Source: Riemerella anatipestifer ATCC 11845 = DSM 15868
GTDB lineage: Bacteria; Bacteroidota; Bacteroidia; Flavobacteriales; Weeksellaceae
DNA: 64,000 nt
Reading direction: 5' to 3'
NCBI RefSeq assembly: GCF_000252855.1
Contig: NC_017045.1
Span: forward strand, 62,001-126,000
Numbering within the stretch: position 1 is the first letter of the stretch; every line of letters begins with the position of its first letter. A program made the translations under genes and the position numbers. Positions 1 to 8,617 of this stretch are shown here, in pieces. Below the pieces are notes generated by a model that did not search any database, was not told the DNA's origin, and saw only the letters and a program-made list of their open reading frames with translations.

Positions 1-133
1 CCAATGCTAGGGCTTCGTTGAGGTGGTCAGTAGAGTTATCTGTACCACATATTTGTATTGAAGTGTTTTTACTTTTCAGTTTTAGAGCCATTGAGCCGCC
101 AATTAGCCCAACGCCAATTAGTCCTACAACCAT
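1..133 (-). CDS. tyrA: Prephenate dehydrogenase-like protein, N-terminal fragment
   Basis: The 44 visible residues begin with a Rossmann dinucleotide-binding loop (GVGLIG at residues 7-12, followed by GS), as at the start of NAD-dependent prephenate dehydrogenases of tyrosine biosynthesis. The rest of the gene lies beyond the left edge. The ATG shares one base with the stop of the upstream gene (TAATG at 133), so translation is probably coupled to the DUF4258-like and alanine dehydrogenase genes. Another Rossmann-fold dehydrogenase cannot be excluded from so short a piece. Confidence 0.65.
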   Translation of the reverse strand, partial: MVVGLIGVGLIGGSMALKLKSKNTSIQICGTDNSTDHLNEALAL

Positions 134-504
134 TATTTAAGAGATTTAAGGTTAAAGAAACGAGCTTCTTTCTCACATTTTTCAAAACTGATTTCGTACA
201 TCGGATTTTTTTTAGGATAGTAGAGTAGATAAGAAGGGCAAGGCTTTTTTTGAGCATTACTCTTTTGGAAGTTTATCTCGCCGTGGGTAATAAGGCTATC
301 TTTTAAAAAACTTTCGGTGATTTGTAGATGTTGCATTTGAACCTTGAACTCTTCGGAATAGCTGAACTCTTTAGACAATGTTTCTGCAATTACACGGCTG
401 TTAGGAAGGTAGCCACTACAACTCACCCCTTTCTGATTAAGTACAAAAAATACAATAATAAATCCTGGTATAAGTCCTATTAAATAAAATTTGAGTTTTC
501 TCAT
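133..504 (-). CDS. Small membrane-anchored DUF4258-like protein
   Basis: This 123-residue protein has one hydrophobic segment at residues 5-22, a Cys pair just after it, and a soluble part with a KPCPSYLLYY stretch. The layout resembles flavobacterial DUF4258 proteins that sit beside alanine dehydrogenase; that assignment is from memory of the family. It lies between ald and tyrA and overlaps each by a single base (TAATG at 504 and at 133), which implies one operon with coupled translation. No function is known to me. The segment could be an uncleaved signal anchor, leaving the C-terminal part in the periplasm. Confidence 0.7.
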   Translation of the reverse strand: MRKLKFYLIGLIPGFIIVFFVLNQKGVSCSGYLPNSRVIAETLSKEFSYSEEFKVQMQHLQITESFLKDSLITHGEINFQKSNAQKKPCPSYLLYYPKKNPMYEISFEKCEKEARFFNLKSLK

Positions 505-1694
505 TAGAAGGTTAATAAGTTTATATCGTGGTAGTTTAATCCAAATTTTTCACAAACAATTTTCTTCGTATGTCGGCCTTTATACATATAGATAGCATCT
601 TTGCTACTGCTATCTTTTAGGAGCATCGTTTCCAATCCACCTTCGTGGTCAGACTGTAGCAGATAGCTCAAGAAGAAATTACTAATGGCTTTGGTAGTAG
701 TTCTAGGCGTTTTAGACGTTAGGTTCGGAATTCCAGAATGAACAATCTCGTGTTTTATAACAATAGGGTTGCTTTGGGTAGTTAGTTCTGCGGTTTCAAT
801 AGATTTACCGTAATCAATGGTAAGGTCTATAACAACGCTGCCCTTTTTCATCAGTTGTACCATCTCTTCCGTTACAACAGGAGGCAGATTGTGCCTTTGT
901 AAGGCTCCTATTACAACATCGGCTCTTCTAAGGCTTTTCGTTAGCTCTTTAGGGTCTATAATCGAGGTAGAAACTCTATTATCTATAAAGTTGTGCAGTC
1001 GTCTTAGCTTTGCCAGAGAGTTATCAAAAACCCTAACATTAGCCCCAAGTCCAATAGCCGTTTTTGCCGCAAACTCACCTACAATACCCGCCCCTAAAAC
1101 CACCACTTCGGTAGGTCTTACGCCTGTAAGACCGCCTAACATCAAGCCGTTGGACTGTGCCAAAAGTTCCGAAGCATAAAGAATAGCAACATTGCCCGCA
1201 ATTTCGCCAATCAATCTTACTAATGCCAACTGCTGGTATTCATCTTTAATAAATTCAAAAGCAATGGCGGTGATTTTTCTTTCGGCTAATTTTTTAAAAT
1301 AATGAGGTGTCTGAAGATTAACTTGCAACGCTGAAATTAGAAAAGAAGATGGTTTTAGATACTCAATCTCTTCTTCTGTAGGAGGATTTATCTTTAGCAC
1401 AAGCTGTTGCCCAAAAGTTTCTTTAGGGTCATTGGTGATGATGGCTCCCGCCTCGGAGTATTGCAAATCGGTGAAAAACGAGCCTTCACCAGCCCCGCTT
1501 TCTATAATAACCTGATGCCCATTTTGCGTGAGAACCTGCACCGCATCGGGAGTTAGGCAGAGCCTTTTTTCGTTTAGGCAAGTTTCTTTAGGAATACCTA
1601 TGAAAAGCCTTTGCCCTTTTTTTATAATTTCTAATCGTTCTTCTTTTGGTAGAAGTTGTTCTTCTTTAAATGGAGTAAATATCGTACTACTCAT
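504..1694 (-). CDS. ald: Alanine dehydrogenase (AlaDH/PNT family)
   Basis: The 396-residue product catalyses NAD-dependent interconversion of alanine and pyruvate plus ammonia. The N-terminal AlaDH/PNT domain carries the IGIPKE strand (about residues 32-37) and the KINPPT segment. The nucleotide-binding domain has GAGIVG at residues 201-206. Length matches the Bacteroidota alanine dehydrogenases, which are close relatives of the transhydrogenase alpha subunit; the lack of membrane segments argues against a transhydrogenase. The gene follows tsaE by 49 nt, and its stop overlaps the next start by one base. Confidence 0.88.
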   Translation of the reverse strand: MSSTIFTPFKEEQLLPKEERLEIIKKGQRLFIGIPKETCLNEKRLCLTPDAVQVLTQNGHQVIIESGAGEGSFFTDLQYSEAGAIITNDPKETFGQQLVLKINPPTEEEIEYLKPSSFLISALQVNLQTPHYFKKLAERKITAIAFEFIKDEYQQLALVRLIGEIAGNVAILYASELLAQSNGLMLGGLTGVRPTEVVVLGAGIVGEFAAKTAIGLGANVRVFDNSLAKLRRLHNFIDNRVSTSIIDPKELTKSLRRADVVIGALQRHNLPPVVTEEMVQLMKKGSVVIDLTIDYGKSIETAELTTQSNPIVIKHEIVHSGIPNLTSKTPRTTTKAISNFFLSYLLQSDHEGGLETMLLKDSSSKDAIYMYKGRHTKKIVCEKFGLNYHDINLLTF

Positions 1695-1743
1695 AGTTAT
1701 TAGGAATTATTCAGTATATGAAAAATATAAGCAAATATAAGAA

Positions 1744-2151
1744 TCATTTAAACACAATATGCCTTTCTCCGTCTATATTTTCTATTTTCATTTCGTGATA
1801 GTGGAGTTCCTCAAGTTCAGTTTCGTAGATTTCTGGCCATTCTATAATAGACAAAAACCCCGTTTCCAGATATTCTTCAATACCGATGTCAAAGGCTTCA
1901 TCAGCAGATTTCATTCGGTATAAATCAAAGTGATAAATGTTGCCTTTCGGGCAAGCATACTCATTCACAATAGCATAAGTAGGAGAAGAAACCTCATCGG
2001 TACTGCCAAGTGCCTTTAGTAAAAATTGAGTGAAAGAAGTTTTACCAACCCCCAAGTTACCCTTCAATAAAAGGATAGGGTGTTTCAGTTGAGGCAAAAT
2101 CTGGCGGATAACTTCCTGCCATTCTTCTATGGTAGAGATTGTAAATTCCAT
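1744..2151 (-). CDS. tsaE: tRNA threonylcarbamoyladenosine biosynthesis ATPase TsaE
   Basis: This small P-loop ATPase of the TsaBDE complex supports formation of t6A37 in ANN-decoding tRNAs. The P-loop GNLGVGKT is at residues 31-38 and is followed by the family block SPTYAIVNEY. The start is set at 2151 (MEFTIS, 135 residues). The open frame extends to 2166, but that in-frame start would lie inside the apparent -7 promoter element at 2164-2171. The gene leads the operon with ald, the DUF4258-like gene and tyrA. Confidence 0.92.
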   Translation of the reverse strand: MEFTISTIEEWQEVIRQILPQLKHPILLLKGNLGVGKTSFTQFLLKALGSTDEVSSPTYAIVNEYACPKGNIYHFDLYRMKSADEAFDIGIEEYLETGFLSIIEWPEIYETELEELHYHEMKIENIDGERHIVFK

Positions 2152-2163
2152 TTTTTTAGGGAG

Positions 2164-2171
2164 CAAAGTTA
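2164..2171 (-). promoter_or_regulatory. -7 promoter element for tsaE operon
   Basis: The minus strand reads TAACTTTG, a match to the Bacteroidota TAnnTTTG element. It lies 13 nt upstream of the chosen tsaE start, giving a very short leader. This supports the 2151 start over 2166. Confidence 0.6.
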
Positions 2172-2397
2172 AGCTATATTTATGAAATTAAATAAAAAAC
2201 AGGGAGATTATGGGGGGAGGAGCTAGGGGATTTTTCTGATTCGTGACAGGATTAAAACTAAAAATAAAGCAAGACAATAGTAACGAGGTAGCATTTGATA
2301 ATTATTTTAAGTTTATTTCTTACAGATTTACAGAAAAATTTTTATCTTTAACGCAACTAATAAGCAGATAACCAATACTTCAATATAAAAATAAAGT

Positions 2398-2566
2398 CTA
2401 ACCGAGCAGATATAGAAACCGACTAAGCAGATAACTAAACTAACCAAGCAGATACAGAAACCAACTAGGCAGGTAACCAAACCAACCAAGCAGATACAGA
2501 AACCAACTAGGCAGATAACTAAACTAACCGAGCAGATATAGAAACTAACCAGGTAGAAATAGAAAC
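2398..2566. repeat. Tandem repeat, 42-bp period, about four copies
   Basis: Units begin at 2398, 2440, 2482 and 2524, exactly 42 bp apart. Each is made of two related halves of about 21 bp built on the core AGCAGATA. A worn copy is visible near 2352-2375. The units contain in-frame stops, so this is not an open coding repeat now. It fills most of the 476-bp gap between tsaE and the gene at 2628; the rest of that gap shows only AT-rich sequence. Confidence 0.85.
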
Positions 2567-2627
2567 CAACGATGGATAATTCAAAAAACAGATAGAAAAA
2601 TTATAAAATCATTAAAAATAGAAGAAT

Positions 2628-3281
2628 ATGAGCAAGTATATCAGCGAACAGAAGAGTTTACAAAACATTGGTATTTTATTTAACAATCTCACAGAAGGCA
2701 CTCCTCTTGCCACCGAATTGGCGGAATATGGCTACACCAAAGATGAAATAGAAAAAGGAAAAGCCCTCTACACACAAGCCCAAAATCTCTACCAAACTAA
2801 CATTCGAGAGGGGCAGGAAGAAACCCAAGCCTACGCCAACTTTAAGCAAGAGCTAGACCTACTTAATACAACCTATGCTACCGACCGAAAGAAGGCACGC
2901 ATCATCTACAAAGAAAACCCAGAGGTGCTGAATAACTTACGCCTTAAAGGGCGTCCGCCTTATGCCCTTGCCTCTTTGCTAGAAAACATTGGGGTATTCT
3001 ATAACACACTAAAGGCAGAAGAAAGCCTCCGTACTCCGCTCCAAAGGCTCAAAGTTACAGAAACTACCATTGAGGCACAATTAGCACAGCTCACTAAAAC
3101 CGAAAAAGCCTATGCTGCCTACATTCAAGAAAAAGGCGAAAGCCAACAAGCCACCAAAGATAAAAACGAAGCACTAACAAAGGTGGATAAGTGGGTGAGA
3201 GAGTTTTATAGCATTGCCAAGATTGCCTTAGAGGATAAACCACAATTATTAGAAAGTTTGGCAAAATTCGTCAGAAGCTAG
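2628..3281 (+). CDS. Hypothetical helical protein
   Basis: I do not recognise this 217-residue protein. It has no signal peptide or membrane segment. It is rich in Lys, Glu, Gln and Ala, and looks almost entirely alpha-helical, with two similar halves (each containing an ENIGV or QNIGI type start and a run of about 90 charged helical residues). Codon choice is richer in C and G than its neighbours. It stands alone behind a 42-bp tandem repeat. Two internal helical repeats would suggest a binding or structural role, but that is a guess. Confidence 0.75.
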   Translation: MSKYISEQKSLQNIGILFNNLTEGTPLATELAEYGYTKDEIEKGKALYTQAQNLYQTNIREGQEETQAYANFKQELDLLNTTYATDRKKARIIYKENPEVLNNLRLKGRPPYALASLLENIGVFYNTLKAEESLRTPLQRLKVTETTIEAQLAQLTKTEKAYAAYIQEKGESQQATKDKNEALTKVDKWVREFYSIAKIALEDKPQLLESLAKFVRS

Positions 3282-3377
3282 TCGTAATAAATGTTAAGGC
3301 ATAAGAGCTACTAATGAACCACTACTTAAGGTTAGATTGTAATACAATACAAAATTTCATAAGGATAAAAATATCTG

Positions 3378-3385
3378 TATCTTTG
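3378..3385 (+). promoter_or_regulatory. -7 promoter element for the PAP2-eptA pair
   Basis: TATCTTTG matches the Bacteroidota -7 element and lies 17-23 nt before the two possible ATG starts (3403 and 3409). Confidence 0.55.
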
Positions 3386-3402
3386 CCAGAATAGATTTAG
3401 TA

Positions 3403-4236
3403 ATGGTAATGAATACAAATGTTGTAAAGAACCAATCTAAGGTAGTGGTTTCATTTCTTTATTTGCCGGCAGCCTTGTTGTTGATGATAGTCTTGTGGCT
3501 TTGGAGTCAAAATGCACTATCTATCATTGGTTATACGGAGATTCAGAAGGAAGTATTTCTTTATATCAATCATCAGTTGGGGCAATATCCTAGTTTGATG
3601 ATAAATCTTACACAATTCGGAAATGCATTGGTATTCTTATCGTGTTTGAGTATTTTCATTATTTATGCTCCGAAACTCTGGGAGGCTTTGATTTCGGCAT
3701 CGCTTGTGTCGCTTTTATTTTCAAAAGGGCTTAAAAATTTATTTTCAGTGCCAAGGCCAGCTGCAATGTTTGATGTTGATACTTTCATCATTGTTGGCGA
3801 AAAACTTACGGGACATAGTAGTTTGCCATCGGGACATTCTATTACTGTTTTTACGATACTTACAGTGCTGATGTTCAGTTTTATGCCGAGGAATTTAATT
3901 TATAAGATGCTGTGGTCTTTCTTTATTATCATTATGGGTTTAATGCTAGTATCTACAAGGGTAGGCGTGGGAGCTCATTATCCTCTTGACACTATTGTTG
4001 GTGGTATTATAGGTTATATTTCAGGAGTTTTGGGAATACTCTTTAGCCAAAAATATAAAATCTGGAGTTGGATAGCTGATAAGAAGTATTCTCCCATTTT
4101 TATGGTACTATTTACAGCTTGTATCATCATTATTTCAAAAAATATCTTTACCGAAGGCTTAGTGGTGTTTTATCTCCCACTGGTGTGTTTAGCAATATCA
4201 TTATTTAAAATAGGATTTCTCTATGTTAAAAAGTAG
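3403..4236 (+). CDS. PAP2-family membrane phosphatase (possible lipid A 1-phosphatase)
   Basis: The 277-residue protein has several membrane segments and all three parts of the PAP2 acid phosphatase signature: K111-x6-RP (118-119), PSGH at 142-145, and R186-x5-H192-x3-D196. PAP2 enzymes cleave lipid-linked phosphates on the outer face of the inner membrane. It overlaps the phosphoethanolamine transferase gene by 14 bp. In other bacteria LpxE-type PAP2 enzymes act just before EptA on lipid A, so a lipid A 1-phosphatase role is inferred from context. Undecaprenyl-pyrophosphate or phosphatidylglycerophosphate phosphatase are alternatives. A start at 3409 is equally possible. Confidence 0.82.
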   Translation: MVMNTNVVKNQSKVVVSFLYLPAALLLMIVLWLWSQNALSIIGYTEIQKEVFLYINHQLGQYPSLMINLTQFGNALVFLSCLSIFIIYAPKLWEALISASLVSLLFSKGLKNLFSVPRPAAMFDVDTFIIVGEKLTGHSSLPSGHSITVFTILTVLMFSFMPRNLIYKMLWSFFIIIMGLMLVSTRVGVGAHYPLDTIVGGIIGYISGVLGILFSQKYKIWSWIADKKYSPIFMVLFTACIIIISKNIFTEGLVVFYLPLVCLAISLFKIGFLYVKK

Positions 4237-5746
4237 TTTAAAAGTAACTCACTTCGCACTTTTGATGAGTGTGTTACATTTGTTATTATTTCACATTCCG
4301 TTTTACACTTATGTGGTTAATAATATAGATTATACAAGTTTTAATGGAGTGCTGCTTATTGCAAGTTTAGTGGTGGTAATGGTAGTGGCTAATTTTTTTG
4401 CATTCTATTTATTTTTGTATTTATCACGCTTTGTGGGTAAGTTTTTATTAGTGTTATTCTTCCTTATCAATGCGGTTTCAGTCTATTTTATCACTACTTA
4501 TGGTGTGATTATAGACGAAAGTATGATAAGCAATGTATTTAATACCAATTATGAAGAGTCTAGTAGTTTCTTTTCAATTAAGTTGGTGTTGTATTTAGTT
4601 CTGTTAGGCATTTTGCCGAGTATTTATATTGTTAGGACTAAAATTATCCCAAGCACCTTCAAGCAGTTTGCTAAGACGATGGCGATGGCGTTGTTGTTTA
4701 TGGTGGTGATGGCTTTTGTAAACGCGAGTAATTGGCTTTGGGTGGACAAAAACTCTAAACAGTTAGGTGGTTTGGCAATGCCTTGGTCTTATAGTGTGAA
4801 CACGGCGTTGTACCACATTCATCAGTACAAGAAGAATGAAAAGGAAATTCTGCTACCCGATGCCAAGATAAAAGACAACGAAAAGTCGGTGGTGGTATTG
4901 GTGATAGGAGAATCGGCGAGAAGTCAGAATTTTTCGCTTTATGGCTATAATAAAAATACCAATCCATTACTATCAAAAACGAGTAATGTTTTTCATTTTA
5001 AGGCTAATTCTTGTGCCACTTATACCACAGCAGGAGTTAAATGTATTTTAGAACATACCAATACTGATGATTTGTATGAAATACTACCCAACTATTTATA
5101 TCGTAACGATGTAGAAGTGATTTGGCGAACGACCAATTGGGGCGAACCGCCACTACATATTGCGAATTATCAGAATAAAGAAGCTCTGATGAAAGACTGC
5201 AACAAGCCCGAATGTGATTATGATGAGGTGCTTGTAAATGGATTAAAGGAGCAAATATTGGCAAGTAAAAAGAATAAAGTATTGGTAGTGTTACATACAA
5301 GTACCAGCCACGGACCTACTTATAGTAAAAAATACCCATCAAAGTTTGAAGTGTTTAAACCTGTTTGCAATAGCGTAGAGTTGGGCAAATGTTCTCAAAC
5401 AGAATTGGTAAACGCTTACGATAACACGATTGTTTATACAGATTATATCTTACATAATGTTATCGAGAATTTAAAAGAGTTAAAGGATTATAAAAGTACA
5501 ATGTTATTTGTTTCTGACCACGGCGAGTCTTTGGGAGAGAAAAACTTATATATGCACGGAGTGCCTTTAAGTATTGCACCTAAAGAGCAGTATGAAATAC
5601 CATTTATTGTTTGGTTGTCGGATAATAGCAATAAAAAACTAAAGCCAAACGAGGTGCTTTCTCAAAACCATGTATTTCACAGTGTACTTAACTTTTTAGG
5701 GGTAGAAAGCCCTATCTATAAAGAAGAAATGAATATTTTTAAATAG
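4223..5746 (+). CDS. eptA: Phosphoethanolamine transferase, EptA type
   Basis: This 507-residue enzyme has about five N-terminal membrane helices (residues 1-180) and a periplasmic alkaline-phosphatase-fold domain. Visible motifs are [16 protein letters not shown] (metal site), SCATYTTAG near residues 262-270 (region of the catalytic Thr), [10 protein letters not shown], and SDHGESLGE with a following HG (metal ligands). The family moves phosphoethanolamine to lipid A and can lower polymyxin binding. It overlaps the PAP2 gene by 14 bp, so the two are coupled. Its exact acceptor sugar is not shown by the sequence. Confidence 0.85.
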   Translation: MLKSSLKVTHFALLMSVLHLLLFHIPFYTYVVNNIDYTSFNGVLLIASLVVVMVVANFFAFYLFLYLSRFVGKFLLVLFFLINAVSVYFITTYGVIIDESMISNVFNTNYEESSSFFSIKLVLYLVLLGILPSIYIVRTKIIPSTFKQFAKTMAMALLFMVVMAFVNASNWLWVDKNSKQLGGLAMPWSYSVNTALYHIHQYKKNEKEILLPDAKIKDNEKSVVVLVIGESARSQNFSLYGYNKNTNPLLSKTSNVFHFKANSCATYTTAGVKCILEHTNTDDLYEILPNYLYRNDVEVIWRTTNWGEPPLHIANYQNKEALMKDCNKPECDYDEVLVNGLKEQILASKKNKVLVVLHTSTSHGPTYSKKYPSKFEVFKPVCNSVELGKCSQTELVNAYDNTIVYTDYILHNVIENLKELKDYKSTMLFVSDHGESLGEKNLYMHGVPLSIAPKEQYEIPFIVWLSDNSNKKLKPNEVLSQNHVFHSVLNFLGVESPIYKEEMNIFK

Positions 5747-5793
5747 GTAGTTTTTCTTTTTTATTAAATTTTTTAATGTAGTCAAAGGATTTT

Positions 5794-8559
5794 ATGAATA
5801 TTAAAAATAATATTTTTGTTAAAAACGCACATCTTAACAACCTTAAAAATATAGATGTTCTCATACCTAAAAACAAACTAGTGGTAGTAACTGGCGTGTC
5901 TGGTAGTGGGAAATCGTCTTTAGCCTTTGATACTATTTATGCCGAAGGGCAGAGGCGTTATGTGGAGAGTTTAAGCTCTTATGCTAGGCAGTTTTTGGGA
6001 CGATTGGAAAAGCCAAAGATAGACGATATTAAAGGTTTAGCACCATCTATCGCCATACAACAGAAAGTAATTTCTTCTAATCCAAGGTCCACAGTAGGAA
6101 CTTCCACCGAAATTTACGATTATCTTAAATTATTGTTTGCTCGTGTGGGGCGTACCTATTCACCTGTGTCTGGTGATGAGGTGAAAAAGGACAGCATTTC
6201 TGATGTCATTTCTTATATAGAAGAAAATCCTAATCAAGAGTTTCTACTCACAGCACCGCTTTCTTTTGCTGATGGTGATTTTAAATCATTGTTAAATACA
6301 TTGAAAGTTTCAGGATTTACTAGATTGGAAATTAACGGAAATATCGCTGAAATAGAAGATTTAGAGAGTTTCGGCTTCGTTCCTGAAAAAGAGATGTCGC
6401 TTAATTTGGTTATTGACCGCTTTGTTTACGAGGACGATGAGTATTTTCTGCAACGCTTAGCAGATTCTATCCAAACAGCTTTTTACGAAGGGCACGGCTC
6501 TTGTGCTTTAAAAAATATTGAAACACAAAAAATAAAACATTTTTCTAACCTTTTTGAAGCTGATGGTATTTCTTTTTTAGAACCAAATCTTCATTTTTTC
6601 AGTTTTAATAATCCTTACGGAGCGTGTCCTACTTGTGAGGGTTATGGTAAAGTGGTTGGGATAGATGAAGACTTAGTAATTCCTAATAAAAGGCTTTCGG
6701 TTTACGAAGATGCCGTCGCTTGTTGGAAAGGAGAAACGATGAGCGAGTGGAAAATGCATTTTATCAAAAACGCTCCAGATTTTCCAATCCATAAACCCTA
6801 TTTTGAACTTACTAAAGAGCAAAAACAACTCTTATGGAGAGGAACAGGAGCTAAAAATTTCCCTTGTATAGACCAGTTTTTCCGTATGCTGGAGGAGAAT
6901 TTGTATAAGATACAATACCGAGTGATGCTTTCTCGTTACAGGGGTAAAACCAAATGTCCCGACTGCGAAGGTCTAAGATTAAGAAAAGAAACCGAATGGG
7001 TAAAAGTGGGAGGGCATAACATACAATCGTTAATGGAATTACCATTAGACGAACTTCTGCCTTTAATTAAGAATCTTAAACTTACCAAACACGAGCAAGA
7101 AATTGCTAAAAGGCTACTCTACGAAATTACTACTAGACTAGAGTTTTTGTTAAAAGTAGGCTTGGGATATTTAACGTTGAACCGTACTTCTAATACTTTG
7201 TCAGGTGGAGAAAGTCAAAGGATTAACTTAGCGACTAGCTTGGGGAGTTCTTTGGTTGGGTCTATTTATATTTTGGACGAGCCTTCCATTGGGCTACATT
7301 CACAGGATACCGAGAATTTAATAGAAGTTCTAAAGAATTTAAGAGATTTAGGTAATACCGTTATTGTTGTGGAACACGATGAGGATATTATGCGTGCCGC
7401 AGATTATATTATAGATATAGGTCCAGAAGCCGGTTTCCTTGGGGGAGAGCTGGTCTTCGCAGGCGATTTTAAAGACCTCAAAGAAGCCGATACTTTAACT
7501 TCTAAATACCTTACAGGAAGGCTAGAAATAGCAGTGCCAAAAAGGAGAAGGAGAGCTAAATCGTTCATCAATATCAAAGGAGCAAGACAAAATAACCTTA
7601 AAAATATAGATGTTGATATTCCTTTGGAGAATTTGGTGGTGGTTACGGGAGTGTCGGGCTCTGGTAAATCTACATTGATGAAAGAGGTTTTGGCTAACGA
7701 TATTCAAATCCAGTTAGGAATGGGAGGCAAAAAAGCCGACTACGATTATGTGGAATTTCCGCCTCAACTTGTGAAGCATATAGAGCTGATAGATCAAAAT
7801 CCTATCGGAAAATCGTCTAGGTCTAATCCTGTAACCTATCTTAAGGCTTATGATGATATTAGAGATTTGTTCGCTAAGCAGCGTCATTCTAAAACTATGA
7901 ATTTGAAGCCTAAGCACTTTTCGTTTAATGTAGATGGTGGGAGATGTGATGAGTGTAAAGGTGAGGGTATTATTACCATATCTATGCAGTTTATGGCAGA
8001 TGTGGAACTAGAGTGTGAGCACTGTAAAGGTGCAAGATTTAAGTCCGAAATATTGGAAGTTAAATTTGATGAGAAAAACATTGCAGATATTCTACAAATG
8101 ACGGTAGATGAAGCGATTGATTTCTTTAGTGATAATAAACAAGATAAAATAGTTACGAAACTAAAACCATTGCAAGAGGTAGGTTTAGGCTATCTTAAAC
8201 TAGGGCAAAGTTCTTCTACGCTTTCGGGTGGGGAAGCTCAAAGGGTAAAGTTGGCTTCATTTTTAGTGAAGGGCGTAACTACGGAGAAAACGCTTTTCAT
8301 CTTTGATGAACCTTCCACAGGGCTTCATTTTCACGATATACAGAAATTATTAACCTCATTACAGGCACTTATAGAGCTGGGGCATTCTGTAGTAGTTATA
8401 GAGCATCAGCCAGATATTATTAAGTCAGCAGATTGGATCATAGATATAGGTCCTAACGCAGGTAAGTATGGTGGAGAAGTGGTTTTTGCTGGAACACCTG
8501 AGGATTTAGCAAAAGATAAAAAATCCAAAACTGCTAAATTCGTAGCCGAAAAACTTTAA
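5794..8559 (+). CDS. uvrA: Excinuclease ABC subunit A
   Basis: The 921-residue protein is the damage-recognition ATPase of nucleotide excision repair. It has two ABC modules: Walker [10 protein letters not shown] near residue 35 with signature LSGGESQR near 470, and a second Walker [10 protein letters not shown] near 620 with signature LSGGEAQR near 812. The zinc-binding Cys pairs CPTC, CPDC, CDEC and CEHC are present. The insertion domains are intact and the length is close to the usual 930-950, so it is a full UvrA and not the short paralogue. A strong terminator follows. Confidence 0.97.
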   Translation: MNIKNNIFVKNAHLNNLKNIDVLIPKNKLVVVTGVSGSGKSSLAFDTIYAEGQRRYVESLSSYARQFLGRLEKPKIDDIKGLAPSIAIQQKVISSNPRSTVGTSTEIYDYLKLLFARVGRTYSPVSGDEVKKDSISDVISYIEENPNQEFLLTAPLSFADGDFKSLLNTLKVSGFTRLEINGNIAEIEDLESFGFVPEKEMSLNLVIDRFVYEDDEYFLQRLADSIQTAFYEGHGSCALKNIETQKIKHFSNLFEADGISFLEPNLHFFSFNNPYGACPTCEGYGKVVGIDEDLVIPNKRLSVYEDAVACWKGETMSEWKMHFIKNAPDFPIHKPYFELTKEQKQLLWRGTGAKNFPCIDQFFRMLEENLYKIQYRVMLSRYRGKTKCPDCEGLRLRKETEWVKVGGHNIQSLMELPLDELLPLIKNLKLTKHEQEIAKRLLYEITTRLEFLLKVGLGYLTLNRTSNTLSGGESQRINLATSLGSSLVGSIYILDEPSIGLHSQDTENLIEVLKNLRDLGNTVIVVEHDEDIMRAADYIIDIGPEAGFLGGELVFAGDFKDLKEADTLTSKYLTGRLEIAVPKRRRRAKSFINIKGARQNNLKNIDVDIPLENLVVVTGVSGSGKSTLMKEVLANDIQIQLGMGGKKADYDYVEFPPQLVKHIELIDQNPIGKSSRSNPVTYLKAYDDIRDLFAKQRHSKTMNLKPKHFSFNVDGGRCDECKGEGIITISMQFMADVELECEHCKGARFKSEILEVKFDEKNIADILQMTVDEAIDFFSDNKQDKIVTKLKPLQEVGLGYLKLGQSSSTLSGGEAQRVKLASFLVKGVTTEKTLFIFDEPSTGLHFHDIQKLLTSLQALIELGHSVVVIEHQPDIIKSADWIIDIGPNAGKYGGEVVFAGTPEDLAKDKKSKTAKFVAEKL

Positions 8560-8562
8560 AAT

Positions 8563-8600
8563 AAAAAAGGTATCTCGTTTTATAGTGAGATACCTTTTTT
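8563..8600. terminator. Bidirectional intrinsic terminator between uvrA and a TonB receptor gene
   Basis: A 14-bp stem (AAAAAAGGTATCTC with its complement) around a short AT loop has an A-run on one side and a T-run on the other. It separates the convergent uvrA and TonB receptor genes. Confidence 0.9.
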
Positions 8601-8617
8601 ATTATTTGTATTGATTA

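Noticed and set aside
817-1179. 120-residue plus-strand open frame
   Set aside because: Antisense shadow of the alanine dehydrogenase gene.
2398-2566. CRISPR array
   Set aside because: The unit is a direct 42-bp tandem repeat without unique spacers, and no cas gene is near.
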